Positions 26,795 through 35,606 are shown, counted from the stretch's first letter. The stretch is 64,000 bases of DNA from Streptantibioticus_C sp963761325 (GCA_963761325.1 CAVXGZ010000008.1:62001-126000); one strand, 5' to 3'. Numbers and translations are program-made. Notes: generated from the letters alone by a model not told the origin.

Positions 26795-27059
26795 GCGGCG
26801 AGAGCCGCGGCGCGTCGCACGCGGAGACCGCTCGAACCGCCGCACGCCACCGGAGCCCGGAGCCGTCCGCGAGATCGTGACCGCGGTCATCGCAGGCGTC
26901 GTGCGAGAACCGCCGGCGTGAACGGCTCGGTCGCCCGGCCCGCACGCGGGGACCGGGCGCCACCTCGACACCGGCACGGACCCGTTCACCGGGCCTGTCA
27001 CACCCGCGTGCGACGCTCAGGAGACCGGCGCCCGGGCCGGTCCGCCACCGCGGCTCGGC
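26795..27059. other. GC-rich stretch with no recognised gene
   Basis: About 265 bases between the CoA-transferase stop and the SnoaL-like fragment. Several short frames are open but none has a ribosome site or a recognisable product. Its codon pattern is irregular, consistent with decayed coding sequence. Confidence 0.4.
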
Positions 27060-27185
27060 GGGGGCATCCTCCCGACCGCGAACCGGCTGCGGGACGGAAG
27101 GATCGTCGAGTTCTGGGGCGAGACCGACCTGTACGGCCTCCTCCGGCAGGCCGGACTCGTGCCGGAGCGGATTCCGCCCCTCTGA
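27060..27185 (+). pseudogene. C-terminal remnant of a SnoaL-like/ester-cyclase protein
   Basis: In one frame the stretch encodes NRLRDGRIVEFWGETDLYGL followed by LRQAGLVPE and a stop. This matches the conserved C-terminus of SnoaL-like polyketide cyclase/NTF2-fold proteins (dGkI-E-W-D-lgLlrQlGl-P). No start codon or the first roughly 100 residues of the fold can be found upstream in any frame. It is most likely the 3' end of a deleted gene. Confidence 0.5.
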
Positions 27186-27259
27186 TCCGACCGTGCCCGG
27201 AACCGATCGCCGTCGGTCCGGCCGGTCACGGAACGGGGCGCATACCGCCTGACGCGGCG

Positions 27260-28213
27260 TTATGCCCGGTTGAACCGGGCGCCCCAGTTGTGGATCCGGT
27301 CGAGCAGTTCGGGCGGGTCGAGGACCCGGAAGTCGGCGTCGAGGACGCCGAGGGCCATGGTCGGCCAGTCCAGGGAGTCGGCGGTCATCCGCACGCGGCA
27401 GTGTTCGGCGTCGATGTCCTCGACGGTGCTCCAGCGGCCGATGCGTTCGCGCACAGCGGCGGCCGGGGCGTCGACCAGGACCTCCACCCGGTAGGAGCGG
27501 GGCAGGTTGTCGAGGCCGGCGCGGACGAACGCCGCGGCGTCGGCGGCGGGCAGGTCGCGGGGCCGGAAGCGGGCTCCGGTGCCGTGCGGCGCGGTGAGCC
27601 GGTCGGCCCGGAAGCTGCGCCAGTCGTGCCGGACGAGGTCGTAGGCGACCAGGTACCAGCGGCGGCCGAGACGGACCAGCCGATGCGGTTCGACGTGCCG
27701 GTCGGTGTGCCGGCCGTCGGCGGCGGTGTAGGAGAAGCGGAGCTGCTCGGCGTCCCGGCAGGCGAGCGCGACCGCGGTGAGCACGCCCGGGTCGACGCTC
27801 GCCCCGCCCTGGCCGTCCCAGACGGCGGGCACCGTCATCGCGCGAAGCGCCTCGACCCGGCGGCGCAGCGGGGCGGGCATCACCTGCGCCACCTTGGCCA
27901 GCACCCGGACCGAGGACTCGGCGATGCCCTCCACCGAGCCCTCCGCGGCGGCCTGCAGCCCCACGGCGAGCGCGACCGCCTCCTCGTCGTCGATCACCAG
28001 CGGCGGCAGTGCCGCGCCGGCGGCGAGCTGGTAGCCGCCGTCGACACCGCGCTGCGCCTCGACCGGATAGCCCAGCTCGCGCAGCCGGTCGACGTCCCGG
28101 CGCAGGGTGCGGACCGAGACGCCCAGCCGCTCGGCCAGTTCGGTGCCCGGCCAGTACCTGTGGGTCTGGAGCAGGGACAGCAGCCGCAGCGTCCGGGTGC
28201 CGGTGTTCGCCAT
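27260..28213 (-). CDS. WYL-domain transcriptional regulator
   Basis: A 317-residue regulator with an N-terminal DeoR-type helix-turn-helix (WPGTELAERLGVSVRTLRRDVDRLRELGYPV). A ligand-binding WYL domain follows (RRWYLVAYDLVRHDWRSFRADRL) and then the C-terminal WCX region. WYL domains are thought to sense nucleic-acid or nucleotide ligands. It is divergent from a DinB-family gene with 96 bases between starts that hold two inverted repeats, so it probably controls both genes. Confidence 0.92.
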   Translation of the reverse strand: MANTGTRTLRLLSLLQTHRYWPGTELAERLGVSVRTLRRDVDRLRELGYPVEAQRGVDGGYQLAAGAALPPLVIDDEEAVALAVGLQAAAEGSVEGIAESSVRVLAKVAQVMPAPLRRRVEALRAMTVPAVWDGQGGASVDPGVLTAVALACRDAEQLRFSYTAADGRHTDRHVEPHRLVRLGRRWYLVAYDLVRHDWRSFRADRLTAPHGTGARFRPRDLPAADAAAFVRAGLDNLPRSYRVEVLVDAPAAAVRERIGRWSTVEDIDAEHCRVRMTADSLDWPTMALGVLDADFRVLDPPELLDRIHNWGARFNRA

Positions 28214-28226
28214 GACCTGGATTCTT

Positions 28227-28253
28227 CCGCAATTGCGGTCAGGAAGTGACCGC
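28227..28253. promoter_or_regulatory. Two overlapping inverted repeats in the WYL/DinB divergent promoter
   Basis: CCGCAATTGCGG (28227-28238) is a perfect palindrome, and GCGGTCA-GGAAG-TGACCGC (28235-28253) is a perfect inverted repeat sharing its right end. They lie directly upstream of the WYL start and are the likely binding sites of that regulator. Confidence 0.6.
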
Positions 28254-28309
28254 TATGGCTCCTAGCGTGTCACCTGACCGACGGAACAGAACGACAGAAG
28301 GCGGAGATC

Positions 28310-28867
28310 ATGACCGTCAACGAGCTGAACGAGCGCCACCCGGCCGAAGCCCCGGCCGCCACCGGCGAGCGGGCCGACCTGCTGGCGATGCTGGCCCAGC
28401 ACCGGCACTTCCTGCGCCTGACCACCCGCGATCTCACCGACGGACAGGCCGGTCGGCGGACCACCGTCAGCGAGCTGTGCCTGTGCGGCCTGATCAAGCA
28501 CGTCGCCGCGGTCGAGCGCGGTTGGGTGGACTTCATCCTGGAGGGCCCGTCGGCGATCGGCGACGCCGCCGGCATGACCGAGGCCGACTGGGCGCGGCGG
28601 GCCGACGACTTCCGGATGCTGCCCGGCGAGACGCTGGCCGGCGTGCTGGCCGACTACGCCGACGTGGCCCGCCGGACCGACGAGTTGGTCGCCACCCTGC
28701 CCGACCTGGACGCCACCCGGCCGCTGCCGGCGGCGCCGTGGTTCGAACCGGGCGCGCGGTGGTCGGCCCGCCGGGTGCTGATGCACATCACCGGCGAGAC
28801 CGCCCAGCACGCCGGCCACGCCGACATCATCCGCGAGTCGCTGGACGGCGCCAAGAGCATGGGCTGA
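28310..28867 (+). CDS. DinB-family protein (DUF664)
   Basis: A 185-residue four-helix-bundle protein of the DinB/DUF664 type. A metal-binding His pattern is visible in LIKHVAAVERGWV and in the C-terminal VLMHITGETAQHAGHADIIRE. Many actinobacterial members have mycothiol- or bacillithiol-dependent transferase activity, which is a family expectation here and not shown. The ATG has AAGGCGGAG upstream. It is divergent from the WYL regulator, a common pairing. Confidence 0.88.
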   Translation: MTVNELNERHPAEAPAATGERADLLAMLAQHRHFLRLTTRDLTDGQAGRRTTVSELCLCGLIKHVAAVERGWVDFILEGPSAIGDAAGMTEADWARRADDFRMLPGETLAGVLADYADVARRTDELVATLPDLDATRPLPAAPWFEPGARWSARRVLMHITGETAQHAGHADIIRESLDGAKSMG

Positions 28868-28910
28868 CGGCGGACGGGGGCCGGCGCGGGCCGGGAGCCG
28901 GCGCGCCGGC

Positions 28911-29318
28911 TCAGCCCGCCGCGGCGGGGACGGCCGCCTCCTGCTGCGGGACCGCCGCGGCGGGCGCGTCGGTCACACCGAGGCGGAGGTGTTCGACGTG
29001 GTAGAGGGCCTGGTCCAGCAGCGCGGCGACGTGGTCGTCGTGGAGGGCGTAGACGACGGAGCGGCCCTGGCGGGTGCCGGTGACCAGGCCGAGGTTGCGC
29101 AGCAGGCGCAGTTGGTGGGAGCAGGCGGACTGCTCCATGCCGACGGCGGCGGCCAGTTCGGTGGCGGCGCAGGGCCCTTCGCGCAGCCGGGCCAGGATCA
29201 GCAGCCGCGAGGGGGTGGACAGCGCCTGGAGCGTGGTGGCCACCTGCGGCGCGTTGTCGGGCGTGAGGCGGGTGCGCGGCGGCGCGCTGGTCTCGGAGGC
29301 GTTCGCTCGGTGGCCCAT
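28911..29318 (-). CDS. ArsR/SmtB-family metal-responsive repressor
   Basis: A 135-residue winged-helix repressor. The recognition region is CAATELAAAVGMEQSACSHQLRLLRNLGLV, followed by the beta-wing GTRQGRSVVYALHDDHV. C-terminal acidic and His residues (YHVEHLRLG) could form the alpha5 metal site used by Zn/Cd sensors. The ATG at 29318 lies only six bases after TATCAT, and no ribosome site precedes it, so translation may be leaderless; a GTG eight codons earlier is the alternative. It is divergent from a P1B-type ATPase that it presumably represses. Confidence 0.9.
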   Translation of the reverse strand: MGHRANASETSAPPRTRLTPDNAPQVATTLQALSTPSRLLILARLREGPCAATELAAAVGMEQSACSHQLRLLRNLGLVTGTRQGRSVVYALHDDHVAALLDQALYHVEHLRLGVTDAPAAAVPQQEAAVPAAAG

Positions 29319-29335
29319 GAGTTCATGATACGAAA

Positions 29336-29357
29336 TGAACACATGAACGAGTGTTCA
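29336..29357. promoter_or_regulatory. ArsR/SmtB-type operator
   Basis: A perfect inverted repeat TGAACAC-N8-GTGTTCA, with a third TGAAC in the centre, lies between the divergent repressor and ATPase genes. It matches the AT-rich TGAAC/GTTCA repeats bound by SmtB-type repressors. Confidence 0.8.
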
Positions 29358-29419
29358 AGCATTCCTTGTACGGTGGAGGGGCTGGACCTCCCGCCTCCCG
29401 TGAAGGACTCGTCTGCGTC

Positions 29420-31399
29420 ATGGCGTCCACCCTGACCAAGCCCTCCCCGCCGCAGGCCGCCGCCGCGACGGCGCCCCGCAGGCGCACCCGCGTGCTGGCG
29501 CTGCCCGAGGCGCGCTGGGCGCTGGCGGCGCTGCTGCTCTTCCTGGCCGCGCTGCCGCTCGACCTGCTCGGCGCTCCGGCCTGGGCGTGGGGGCCGCTGT
29601 TCGCCGCCGCCTACGCCACCGGTGGCTGGGAGCCGGGCGCGGCGGGCCTGCGGGCGCTGAAGGACAAGACCCTGGACGTCGACCTGCTGATGATCGCCGC
29701 CGCACTCGGCGCGGCGGCGATCGGCCAACTCCTGGACGGCGCGCTGCTGATCGTCATCTTCGCCACCTCCGGCGCGCTGGAGGCGCTGGCCACCGCCCGC
29801 ACGCAGGACGCGGTCCGCAGCCTGCTCGACCTCGCCCCCACCACGGCGAGCCTCCTGCGGGACGACGGCACCGAGCAGACCGTGCCCACCGGCCGGCTCA
29901 CGGTCGGCGACACGATCCTGGTCAGACCGGGCGAGCGGGTCGGTGCCGACGGCCGGGTGCTGGACGGGGCGAGCGAGGTCGACCAGGCGACCATCACCGG
30001 CGAGCCGCTGCCGGTGGCCAAGAGGACGGGTGACGAGGTGTTCGCCGGCACCCTGAACGGGACCGGGGCGCTGCGGGTGCGGGTCGAGCGCGACGCCTCG
30101 GGCTCGGTGATCGCCCGGATCGTGCGGATGGTCGAGGAGGCCTCCGCGACCAAGGCGCCGACCCAGTTGTTCATCGAGAAGGTCGAACAGCGCTACTCCC
30201 TGGGCATGGTCGCCGCCACCGTGGCGGTGTTCGCGGTGCCGCCGGCCTTCGGTGCGGCGCTGTCCGGATCGCTGCTGCGGGCGATGACCTTCATGATCGT
30301 CGCGTCGCCGTGCGCGGTGGTGCTGGCCACCATGCCGCCGCTGCTGTCGGCCATCGCCAACGCCGGACGCCACGGTGTCCTGGTCAAGTCCGCCGTCGTG
30401 ATGGAGCGCCTCGGCCAGGTCGACGCGGTCGCGCTGGACAAGACCGGCACCCTGACCGAGGGCACCCCGCGCGTCACCGGCGTCGAACCGCTGGCCGGAT
30501 CCGGTCTGGACGAGGCCGGCCTGCTGGCCCTGGCCGCGGCGGCCGAGCACCCCAGCGAACACCCGCTGGCCCGCGCCGTGGTGGCCGCCGCCCGCGAACG
30601 CGGACTTCGACCGCCCCGCGGTGAGGACTTCTCCTCCGTGCCAGGGATCGGCGTGACCGCCACCGTCGGGGGCCGCGCCGTCGCCGTCGGCGCCCCGGCC
30701 CGGCTGCCGTCCGGCGACGACCCGGCCTGGGCTCGCGCGGCCTCGGTGGCGCAGCGGTGGGAGGACGGCGGGCACACCGCGGTCCTGGTCCAGCGCGACG
30801 GGCTCCCGGTCGGGGTGCTGGGAATCGCCGACCGGCTGCGCCCGGACGCCGCCGGGACGGTCGCCGCCCTCGCCGCGCTCACCGGCAGCGGGCCGATGCT
30901 CGTGACCGGCGACAACCCGCGCGCCGCCACCCGCCTCGCCGCCGAGGTCGGCATCACCGACGTCCGCGCCGGGCTGCTCCCCCAGGACAAACTGCGGGCG
31001 GTGCGCGAGCGGGAGGCGGCCGGCGCCAAGGTACTGGTGATCGGTGACGGAGTCAACGACGCCCCGGCGCTGGCCGCCGCCCACTCGGGCATCGCGATGG
31101 GCCGGGCCGGCTCCGACCTCGCCCTGGACACCGCCGACGCGGTCGTCGTCCGCGACGAACTCGCCACCGTCCCCACGGTGGTGGCCCTCTCCCGGCGGGC
31201 CCGCGCCCTGGTGGTGCAGAACCTGGTCATCGCCGCGGTGTTCATCTCCGGCCTGGTCGTCTGGGACCTGGCCGGCCACCTGCCGCTGCCGCTCGGCGTG
31301 CTGGGCCACGAGGGCTCCACCGTCATCGTCGGCCTCAACGGCCTGCGCCTGCTGCGCGACGCCGCCTGGCAGCGGGCCCGCCCGGCGACCCTGCGGTGA
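29420..31399 (+). CDS. P1B-type heavy-metal-transporting ATPase (Zn/Cd/Pb group)
   Basis: A 660-residue ATPase. The membrane metal site is Ser296-Pro297-Cys298 in ASPCAVV, the phosphorylated Asp340 is in DKTGTLTEG, the TGEPLPV actuator motif is near 195, and GDGVNDAPAL marks the hinge. The SPC motif and the HP locus (EHPSEHPLA) place it in the soft-divalent-metal efflux group. It lacks an N-terminal CXXC metal-binding domain. The ATG at 29420 has AAGGA twelve bases upstream. It exports metal across the membrane and is divergent from its likely ArsR regulator. Confidence 0.93.
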   Translation: MASTLTKPSPPQAAAATAPRRRTRVLALPEARWALAALLLFLAALPLDLLGAPAWAWGPLFAAAYATGGWEPGAAGLRALKDKTLDVDLLMIAAALGAAAIGQLLDGALLIVIFATSGALEALATARTQDAVRSLLDLAPTTASLLRDDGTEQTVPTGRLTVGDTILVRPGERVGADGRVLDGASEVDQATITGEPLPVAKRTGDEVFAGTLNGTGALRVRVERDASGSVIARIVRMVEEASATKAPTQLFIEKVEQRYSLGMVAATVAVFAVPPAFGAALSGSLLRAMTFMIVASPCAVVLATMPPLLSAIANAGRHGVLVKSAVVMERLGQVDAVALDKTGTLTEGTPRVTGVEPLAGSGLDEAGLLALAAAAEHPSEHPLARAVVAAARERGLRPPRGEDFSSVPGIGVTATVGGRAVAVGAPARLPSGDDPAWARAASVAQRWEDGGHTAVLVQRDGLPVGVLGIADRLRPDAAGTVAALAALTGSGPMLVTGDNPRAATRLAAEVGITDVRAGLLPQDKLRAVREREAAGAKVLVIGDGVNDAPALAAAHSGIAMGRAGSDLALDTADAVVVRDELATVPTVVALSRRARALVVQNLVIAAVFISGLVVWDLAGHLPLPLGVLGHEGSTVIVGLNGLRLLRDAAWQRARPATLR

Positions 31400-31492
31400 G
31401 CCGTCTCCGCGCGCCCGCGGGGCAGGCGCGGTCGCGGCCCGGCTCCGGAGAACCCGCTTGTCCGCACGCGGCAGTTGACTGACGATCGGACC

Positions 31493-32413
31493 ATGACCGA
31501 CAACACCGACCAGTGGCGTGTCCGGTTCGACGCCGACATCACCTTCGCCAACGGCGGGGCCCTGCAGACCCAGGGCTTCCTTCTGGACGCCCCCGGCCCG
31601 GACGCCGACGACACCGTGGTCGCCGAGTCGCTCGTCCGCCACCTCGGCCTGCTGATGGTCGACACCGTGCGGATCAGCAACCGCGCAATGCTGCGCGAGC
31701 CCCACAAGGGTTCCAGGGGCACCGCGGGCGCCGAACGGCGCACCGGCGCGGGACCCATCGACCTCAGCCACCCGATCCGGCCCGGAATGGTGACCTACCC
31801 GGGCCTGCCCGGACCCGAGATCAGCGACCACCTCTCCCGGGCCGCCTCCCGCTCGCACTACGCGCCCGGCACGGAGTTCAGCATCGCCCGCATCTCGATG
31901 GTCGCCAACACCGGCACCTACCTCGACAGCCCCCACCACCGCTTCGCCGACGGCGCGGACCTCGCGTCCCTGCCGCTGTCCGTCCTCTGCGACCTCGACG
32001 GCCTGCTGGTCCGGGTCCCCGACAGCCGGTCGCGGGCGATCGACCGGAGCGTTCTGCTGCCGCTCGACGTCACGGGCAGGGCGGTCCTGATCCACACCGG
32101 CTGGGACCGGCACTGGGGCAGCGAACAGTACGGCCACGGCCACCCCTACCTCACCTCGGGCGCCGCGGCCCGGCTCGTGGAACAGGGGGCCGCGCTGGTC
32201 GGCATCGACTCCGTCAACATCGACGACACCGACGACGGCACCCGCCCCGCCCACACCGCGCTGCTCGCCGCCGGCATCCCCGTCGTGGAACACCTGCGCG
32301 GACTGGAACAACTGCCGCCCCACGGCTTCCGCTTCCACGCCGCTCCCCCGGCCGTCGAAGGCATGGGCACCTTCCCCGTCCGCGCCTACGCCGTCCCGGA
32401 CCGGGAACGGTGA
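31493..32413 (+). CDS. Cyclase-family (kynurenine formamidase-like) hydrolase with an N-terminal extra domain
   Basis: A 306-residue protein. Residues 88-300 form a cyclase/formamidase fold (IDLSHPIRPGMVTYPG). The usual HxGTHxDxPxH metal motif reads NTGTYLDSPHH at 139-149, so Asn139 and Tyr143 replace two histidines. Residues 8-70 are a separate compact domain (VRFDADITFANGGALQTQGF, HLGLLMVDTVRISNR), which I have no name for. The ATG at 31493 was chosen as the last start before the conserved region. Amide or lactone hydrolysis is likely, but the altered metal site leaves the reaction open. Confidence 0.8.
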   Translation: MTDNTDQWRVRFDADITFANGGALQTQGFLLDAPGPDADDTVVAESLVRHLGLLMVDTVRISNRAMLREPHKGSRGTAGAERRTGAGPIDLSHPIRPGMVTYPGLPGPEISDHLSRAASRSHYAPGTEFSIARISMVANTGTYLDSPHHRFADGADLASLPLSVLCDLDGLLVRVPDSRSRAIDRSVLLPLDVTGRAVLIHTGWDRHWGSEQYGHGHPYLTSGAAARLVEQGAALVGIDSVNIDDTDDGTRPAHTALLAAGIPVVEHLRGLEQLPPHGFRFHAAPPAVEGMGTFPVRAYAVPDRER

Positions 32414-32655
32414 CCCGGTGGACGCGCTCGCCAGCGCCGACGGGGGCGGATCCGCGGCGGGTTCCGCCCTGTCCGGCGGCGGCTTCGTGGCGGCGCCGAC
32501 CTCGCGCTCCCTGCCGGGCGGGCCGTCGCGGGTGCCGCCGTTCGCTGCCGTGGCCGGCCTGCTCGTGATCCCGGCGAACCGGCGGAGGCCCGCCCTGCGG
32601 CCGGAGTTCGCCGACGACGGCCCGGCCCCCGCGCTGCTCGCCGGGGATCGCTGAC

Positions 32656-34053
32656 GTGCGGCCGGCCGGTTTTCGCCTCCCGCCGCGCGCCACCGGCACC
32701 GCGGTGCGGGTCCTGGCCACCAACGACCTGCTCAGCACCGTGGTACCGCTGCCCACCAGTTACGGCCTCGGCGGGTCGATCGCCGGCGTGAGCCAGTTGC
32801 TGGACGGCGAGTCGGAGCGCGGCCCGGCCCTGTGGCTGGACTCCGGCGATCTCAGCGCGGGGCCCGCGTGGCCGCTGCTCGGACGGAAGGTCTGGGACGA
32901 GCTGGGTAGCGTTCCGCTCTCCGCGGCCGTCGCCGGGAACCACGAGTTCGACGAGGGAACGGACGCGCTCGCCGATGCCGCCGGCCGCCTGCCGTGGCCG
33001 CTGCTGTGCGCCGACCGGGAGGCGGGCCTGCCCGGTTCGGCGATCCTCGACACCCCGGCGGGCGGCGTGGGCGTCGTCGGGATCACCCACCCGGACAGCA
33101 ACCTGCTGTCCGCCGCGCCACCGCTCCGTCCGGACGCGACCGCCCGGATCACCGAGCTGATCCGCCGACAGCGACGCGCGGGCGCACGCTGGGTGATCGC
33201 GCTGGTGCACGACGGGGTGACGTGGTGGCCGCAGCCGCCCGGCGCGGCATCCCCGATCGCCTGCCGGGCGGACGGGCTGCGCGGCGCGGTCGCCGGATGG
33301 GCACCGGAGGTGGACGCGGTCCTCGGCGGCCACACGCTCGGAGCGTGGACGGGCCGGCTGAACGGCACCCCCGCCGGCCACGCGCACCCTTTCGCCGCCT
33401 CGGTGCTCCCCGTCGACCTGTGCGCCGGCGGCCGGGTCGCCGTCCATCCGCCCGCCCGGGTGCCGCCGGTCACGCCTGCCGCACCGTCACCCGCGCGTCA
33501 GGCGATCCTGGCCGCCGCGCGACGCCCGGTCGCGCGGACCGACCGGGCGTGGACCAGCCACCCGCACACTCCCCACTACCTGCCCGACCTCGTCGCGCTG
33601 GCGCTGCGCGAGAGCACCGGCGCCGACGCCGGCTTCACGGCCGCCGGCGAACTGTGGACGCAGGCTCCGCTGGACGGCGTGGTGGCGGCGCTCCCGATGG
33701 GGACGGTGAGCGAACTGGACCTGTACCGCCTCTTCTCCTTCCCGGACGACTCGGTCGCGGTGGTCGACCTGTCGCCCGGTGAGTACGCGAGGCTGCTGCA
33801 CGCACACGACGCCGCCACCGATCCTTCCCAGCCGTCGTCGGACCGCCTGTGGTGGAACTGGGCGCGTCTGCCCGCCGGACGGACACCGGCGGGCCGCGGC
33901 CCGCGCACGGTCGCGGTGAGCGCCTTCACGGCGGCAACGCTGCTACCCGGCTGGCTGGGGCGGGCCGTCACCGCCCGGCCCGGTCCGACGGGGGCGCGTG
34001 AGGCGCTGCGTTCGGCGCTGGCCGGCCCGCCCGGATCCGCGCGGCGGCGGTGA
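32656..34053 (+). CDS. Metallophosphoesterase/5'-nucleotidase-like protein
   Basis: A 465-residue protein of the UshA/5'-nucleotidase type. Metal-site motifs appear in order: ATNDLLSTV (in place of TNDxHG), DSGDL, AGNHEFDEG, LVHDG and GGHT. The C-terminal part resembles the 5'-nucleotidase substrate domain (AALPMGTVSELDLYRLFSFP). There is no signal peptide, whereas most relatives are exported. The first motif lacks its usual His, which may weaken one metal site. The GTG start has no strong ribosome site. The nucleotide or phosphoester substrate is unknown. Confidence 0.82.
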   Translation: MRPAGFRLPPRATGTAVRVLATNDLLSTVVPLPTSYGLGGSIAGVSQLLDGESERGPALWLDSGDLSAGPAWPLLGRKVWDELGSVPLSAAVAGNHEFDEGTDALADAAGRLPWPLLCADREAGLPGSAILDTPAGGVGVVGITHPDSNLLSAAPPLRPDATARITELIRRQRRAGARWVIALVHDGVTWWPQPPGAASPIACRADGLRGAVAGWAPEVDAVLGGHTLGAWTGRLNGTPAGHAHPFAASVLPVDLCAGGRVAVHPPARVPPVTPAAPSPARQAILAAARRPVARTDRAWTSHPHTPHYLPDLVALALRESTGADAGFTAAGELWTQAPLDGVVAALPMGTVSELDLYRLFSFPDDSVAVVDLSPGEYARLLHAHDAATDPSQPSSDRLWWNWARLPAGRTPAGRGPRTVAVSAFTAATLLPGWLGRAVTARPGPTGAREALRSALAGPPGSARRR

Positions 34054-34275
34054 GCCGCCGTATCGAGGTGCGGGGCGGCCGTCACGCCGGTGGCGGAGGG
34101 ATCGACCTCGGCCCAGCGCTTGCCACCTGACCGACCCGATGTGGTGTTTTTGTCGGAACGCCATTGACAGGGCTCACCCCCTGGCGTGAATAGGTCTTGC
34201 ACATCCCGGGGGCCTGACGCACTGTCAGACTGGGCGCGTGGTGGAGCGCCCGGCGCGCGACGGGAAGGAGACGTG

Positions 34276-34413
34276 ATGCCGGATCAACCGAGCACGGGTG
34301 GATCCGAGGACGGGCGGGACGGTTCGCACCGCAAGCCGGGCGACCCGGTGATCGGGCCGCCGCCGGGTTCCGACAGCCAACGACCGCCGGCGGATCCGAA
34401 GCACCGGAAGTGA
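34276..34413 (+). CDS. Small 45-residue hydrophilic peptide coupled to a methyltransferase
   Basis: A 45-residue peptide rich in Pro, Gly, Asp and basic residues (starts MPDQPSTGG, ends ADPKHRK). The ATG follows GGAAGGAG at a six-base spacing, and its stop overlaps the GTG start of the PIMT-like methyltransferase by GTGA. Related methyltransferases act on RiPP precursors, so this could be a substrate peptide, but it lacks the Thr/Glu core repeats of known graspetides and no ATP-grasp ligase of that type adjoins. It may equally be a short leader that couples translation. Confidence 0.55.
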   Translation: MPDQPSTGGSEDGRDGSHRKPGDPVIGPPPGSDSQRPPADPKHRK

Positions 34414-35561
34414 CCGCCACCGTCCCGGCTCCGCCGGACTCCCACGCCGGCCTCGTGGACCACCTCCTCGGGTCCGGCGCCCTGGACGCGGCCTGGAAGG
34501 ACGCCTTCCTGGCCGTGCCCCGACACGCCTTCCTGCCGCCGGTCTTCTGGATTCCGGACGGCGACGGGCACCGGCGGGTCGACCGGAGCGCGGACGAGGC
34601 GGGCTGGATGGCGGCGGCCTGCGCGGACACCGCCGCCGTCACGCAGTGGGACGACGGGGACACCGGCGCGGGACAGGCGGTGCCGACCTCCTCGGCCTCC
34701 ATGCCGACCATGGTCGCCACGATGCTCGGCGACCTCGGCGTACACGACGGCGACCGGGTCCTGGAGGTGGGCACCGGCACCGGATGGAACGCCGCCCTGC
34801 TGGCCCACCGGCTGGGCGCGGCGCGGGTGGTGACGGTGGAACTGGACGAGGCCGTCGCCGCGCGGGCCGCCGCCAACCTCGCCGCGGCGGGGCCGGCGCC
34901 GCTGGCCGTCGTCGGCGACGGCGCACAGGGCTGGCCGGCCGCGGCACCCTACGACGCCGTGCTGTCCACCTGCTCGGTCGCGCGGGTCCCGCGCGGCTGG
35001 ATCGAGCAGACCCGGCCCGGCGCGACGATCGTCACCCCGTTCAGCCCGCTGTTCGGCGGGGGCGCCGTCGTCAGGCTCACGAGGGCCGGCGACGGAACCG
35101 GCCGCGGGCGGTTCACCCGCTCGTCCGCCTTCATGATGCTGCGCCAGCACCGCTACCAGGCGCCGCCGGTGGACGCCTACCTGCCCGGGGAGTGGCCCGG
35201 CGACGCCGACCGGAGCGCCACCGGCCTGGATCCGGAAGCCCTCGGAGGGAACTGGCCGGCCTGCTTCGTCGTCGGGCTGTCCCTGCCGGACGTCTACTAC
35301 CGCCGCACGCCCTACGGCGACGGCTGGACCTGGTGGTTGTTCGACACCGCCGTCACCTCCTGGGCGACCGTCGACTCCCTGCCCGGCGCCGGCTCCTTCG
35401 ACGTCCGCCAGTCCGGCCCGCGGCGGCTGTGGGACGAGGTCGAAGCCGCCTGGGACCGCTGGCGGCGCGACGGCGAGCCGGACGTCGACCACTACGGCCT
35501 GACCGTCGGACCCGACGGCCACCAGGCATGGTTGGAGGACCCCGGCAACCCGCTGCGCTGA
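34410..35561 (+). CDS. PIMT-like protein methyltransferase (RiPP maturase-associated type)
   Basis: A 383-residue protein. The N-terminus (AVPRHAFLPPVFW) and SAM core (LEVGTGTGWNAALLAHRLG, VVGDGAQGWP) are those of protein-L-isoaspartate O-methyltransferases. The roughly 150-residue C-terminal extension (RFTRSSAFMMLRQHRYQ, NWPACFVVGLSLPDVYY) is typical of the variants found beside ATP-grasp or lanthipeptide-type RiPP systems. Those enzymes methylate aspartate in modified peptides. Here only a 45-residue peptide precedes it, overlapping by GTGA. Damage repair of ordinary proteins is the alternative. Confidence 0.82.
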   Translation: MTATVPAPPDSHAGLVDHLLGSGALDAAWKDAFLAVPRHAFLPPVFWIPDGDGHRRVDRSADEAGWMAAACADTAAVTQWDDGDTGAGQAVPTSSASMPTMVATMLGDLGVHDGDRVLEVGTGTGWNAALLAHRLGAARVVTVELDEAVAARAAANLAAAGPAPLAVVGDGAQGWPAAAPYDAVLSTCSVARVPRGWIEQTRPGATIVTPFSPLFGGGAVVRLTRAGDGTGRGRFTRSSAFMMLRQHRYQAPPVDAYLPGEWPGDADRSATGLDPEALGGNWPACFVVGLSLPDVYYRRTPYGDGWTWWLFDTAVTSWATVDSLPGAGSFDVRQSGPRRLWDEVEAAWDRWRRDGEPDVDHYGLTVGPDGHQAWLEDPGNPLR

Positions 35562-35574
35562 GCCACCCGGCACC

Positions 35575-35600
35575 GCGGGGACCGCGTCGGCCGTCCCCGC
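35575..35600 (+). terminator. Hairpin terminator after the methyltransferase
   Basis: Eight-base perfect arms GCGGGGAC and GTCCCCGC with a ten-base loop, followed by CTTT, 13 bases after the stop. Confidence 0.75.
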
Positions 35601-35606
35601 CTTTGA

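Noticed and set aside
29198..32338. Very long open frame (over 1,000 codons) on the minus strand opposite the P-type ATPase and cyclase genes
   Set aside because: Typical antisense opening in high-GC DNA; its translation is low-complexity and unrelated to any family, while the plus-strand genes carry clear motifs.
32418..32654. 78-codon frame between the cyclase and the metallophosphoesterase
   Set aside because: Begins with GTG without a ribosome site and the product is Ala/Gly/Pro-rich with no recognisable pattern. Possibly a remnant, but not supportable as a gene.
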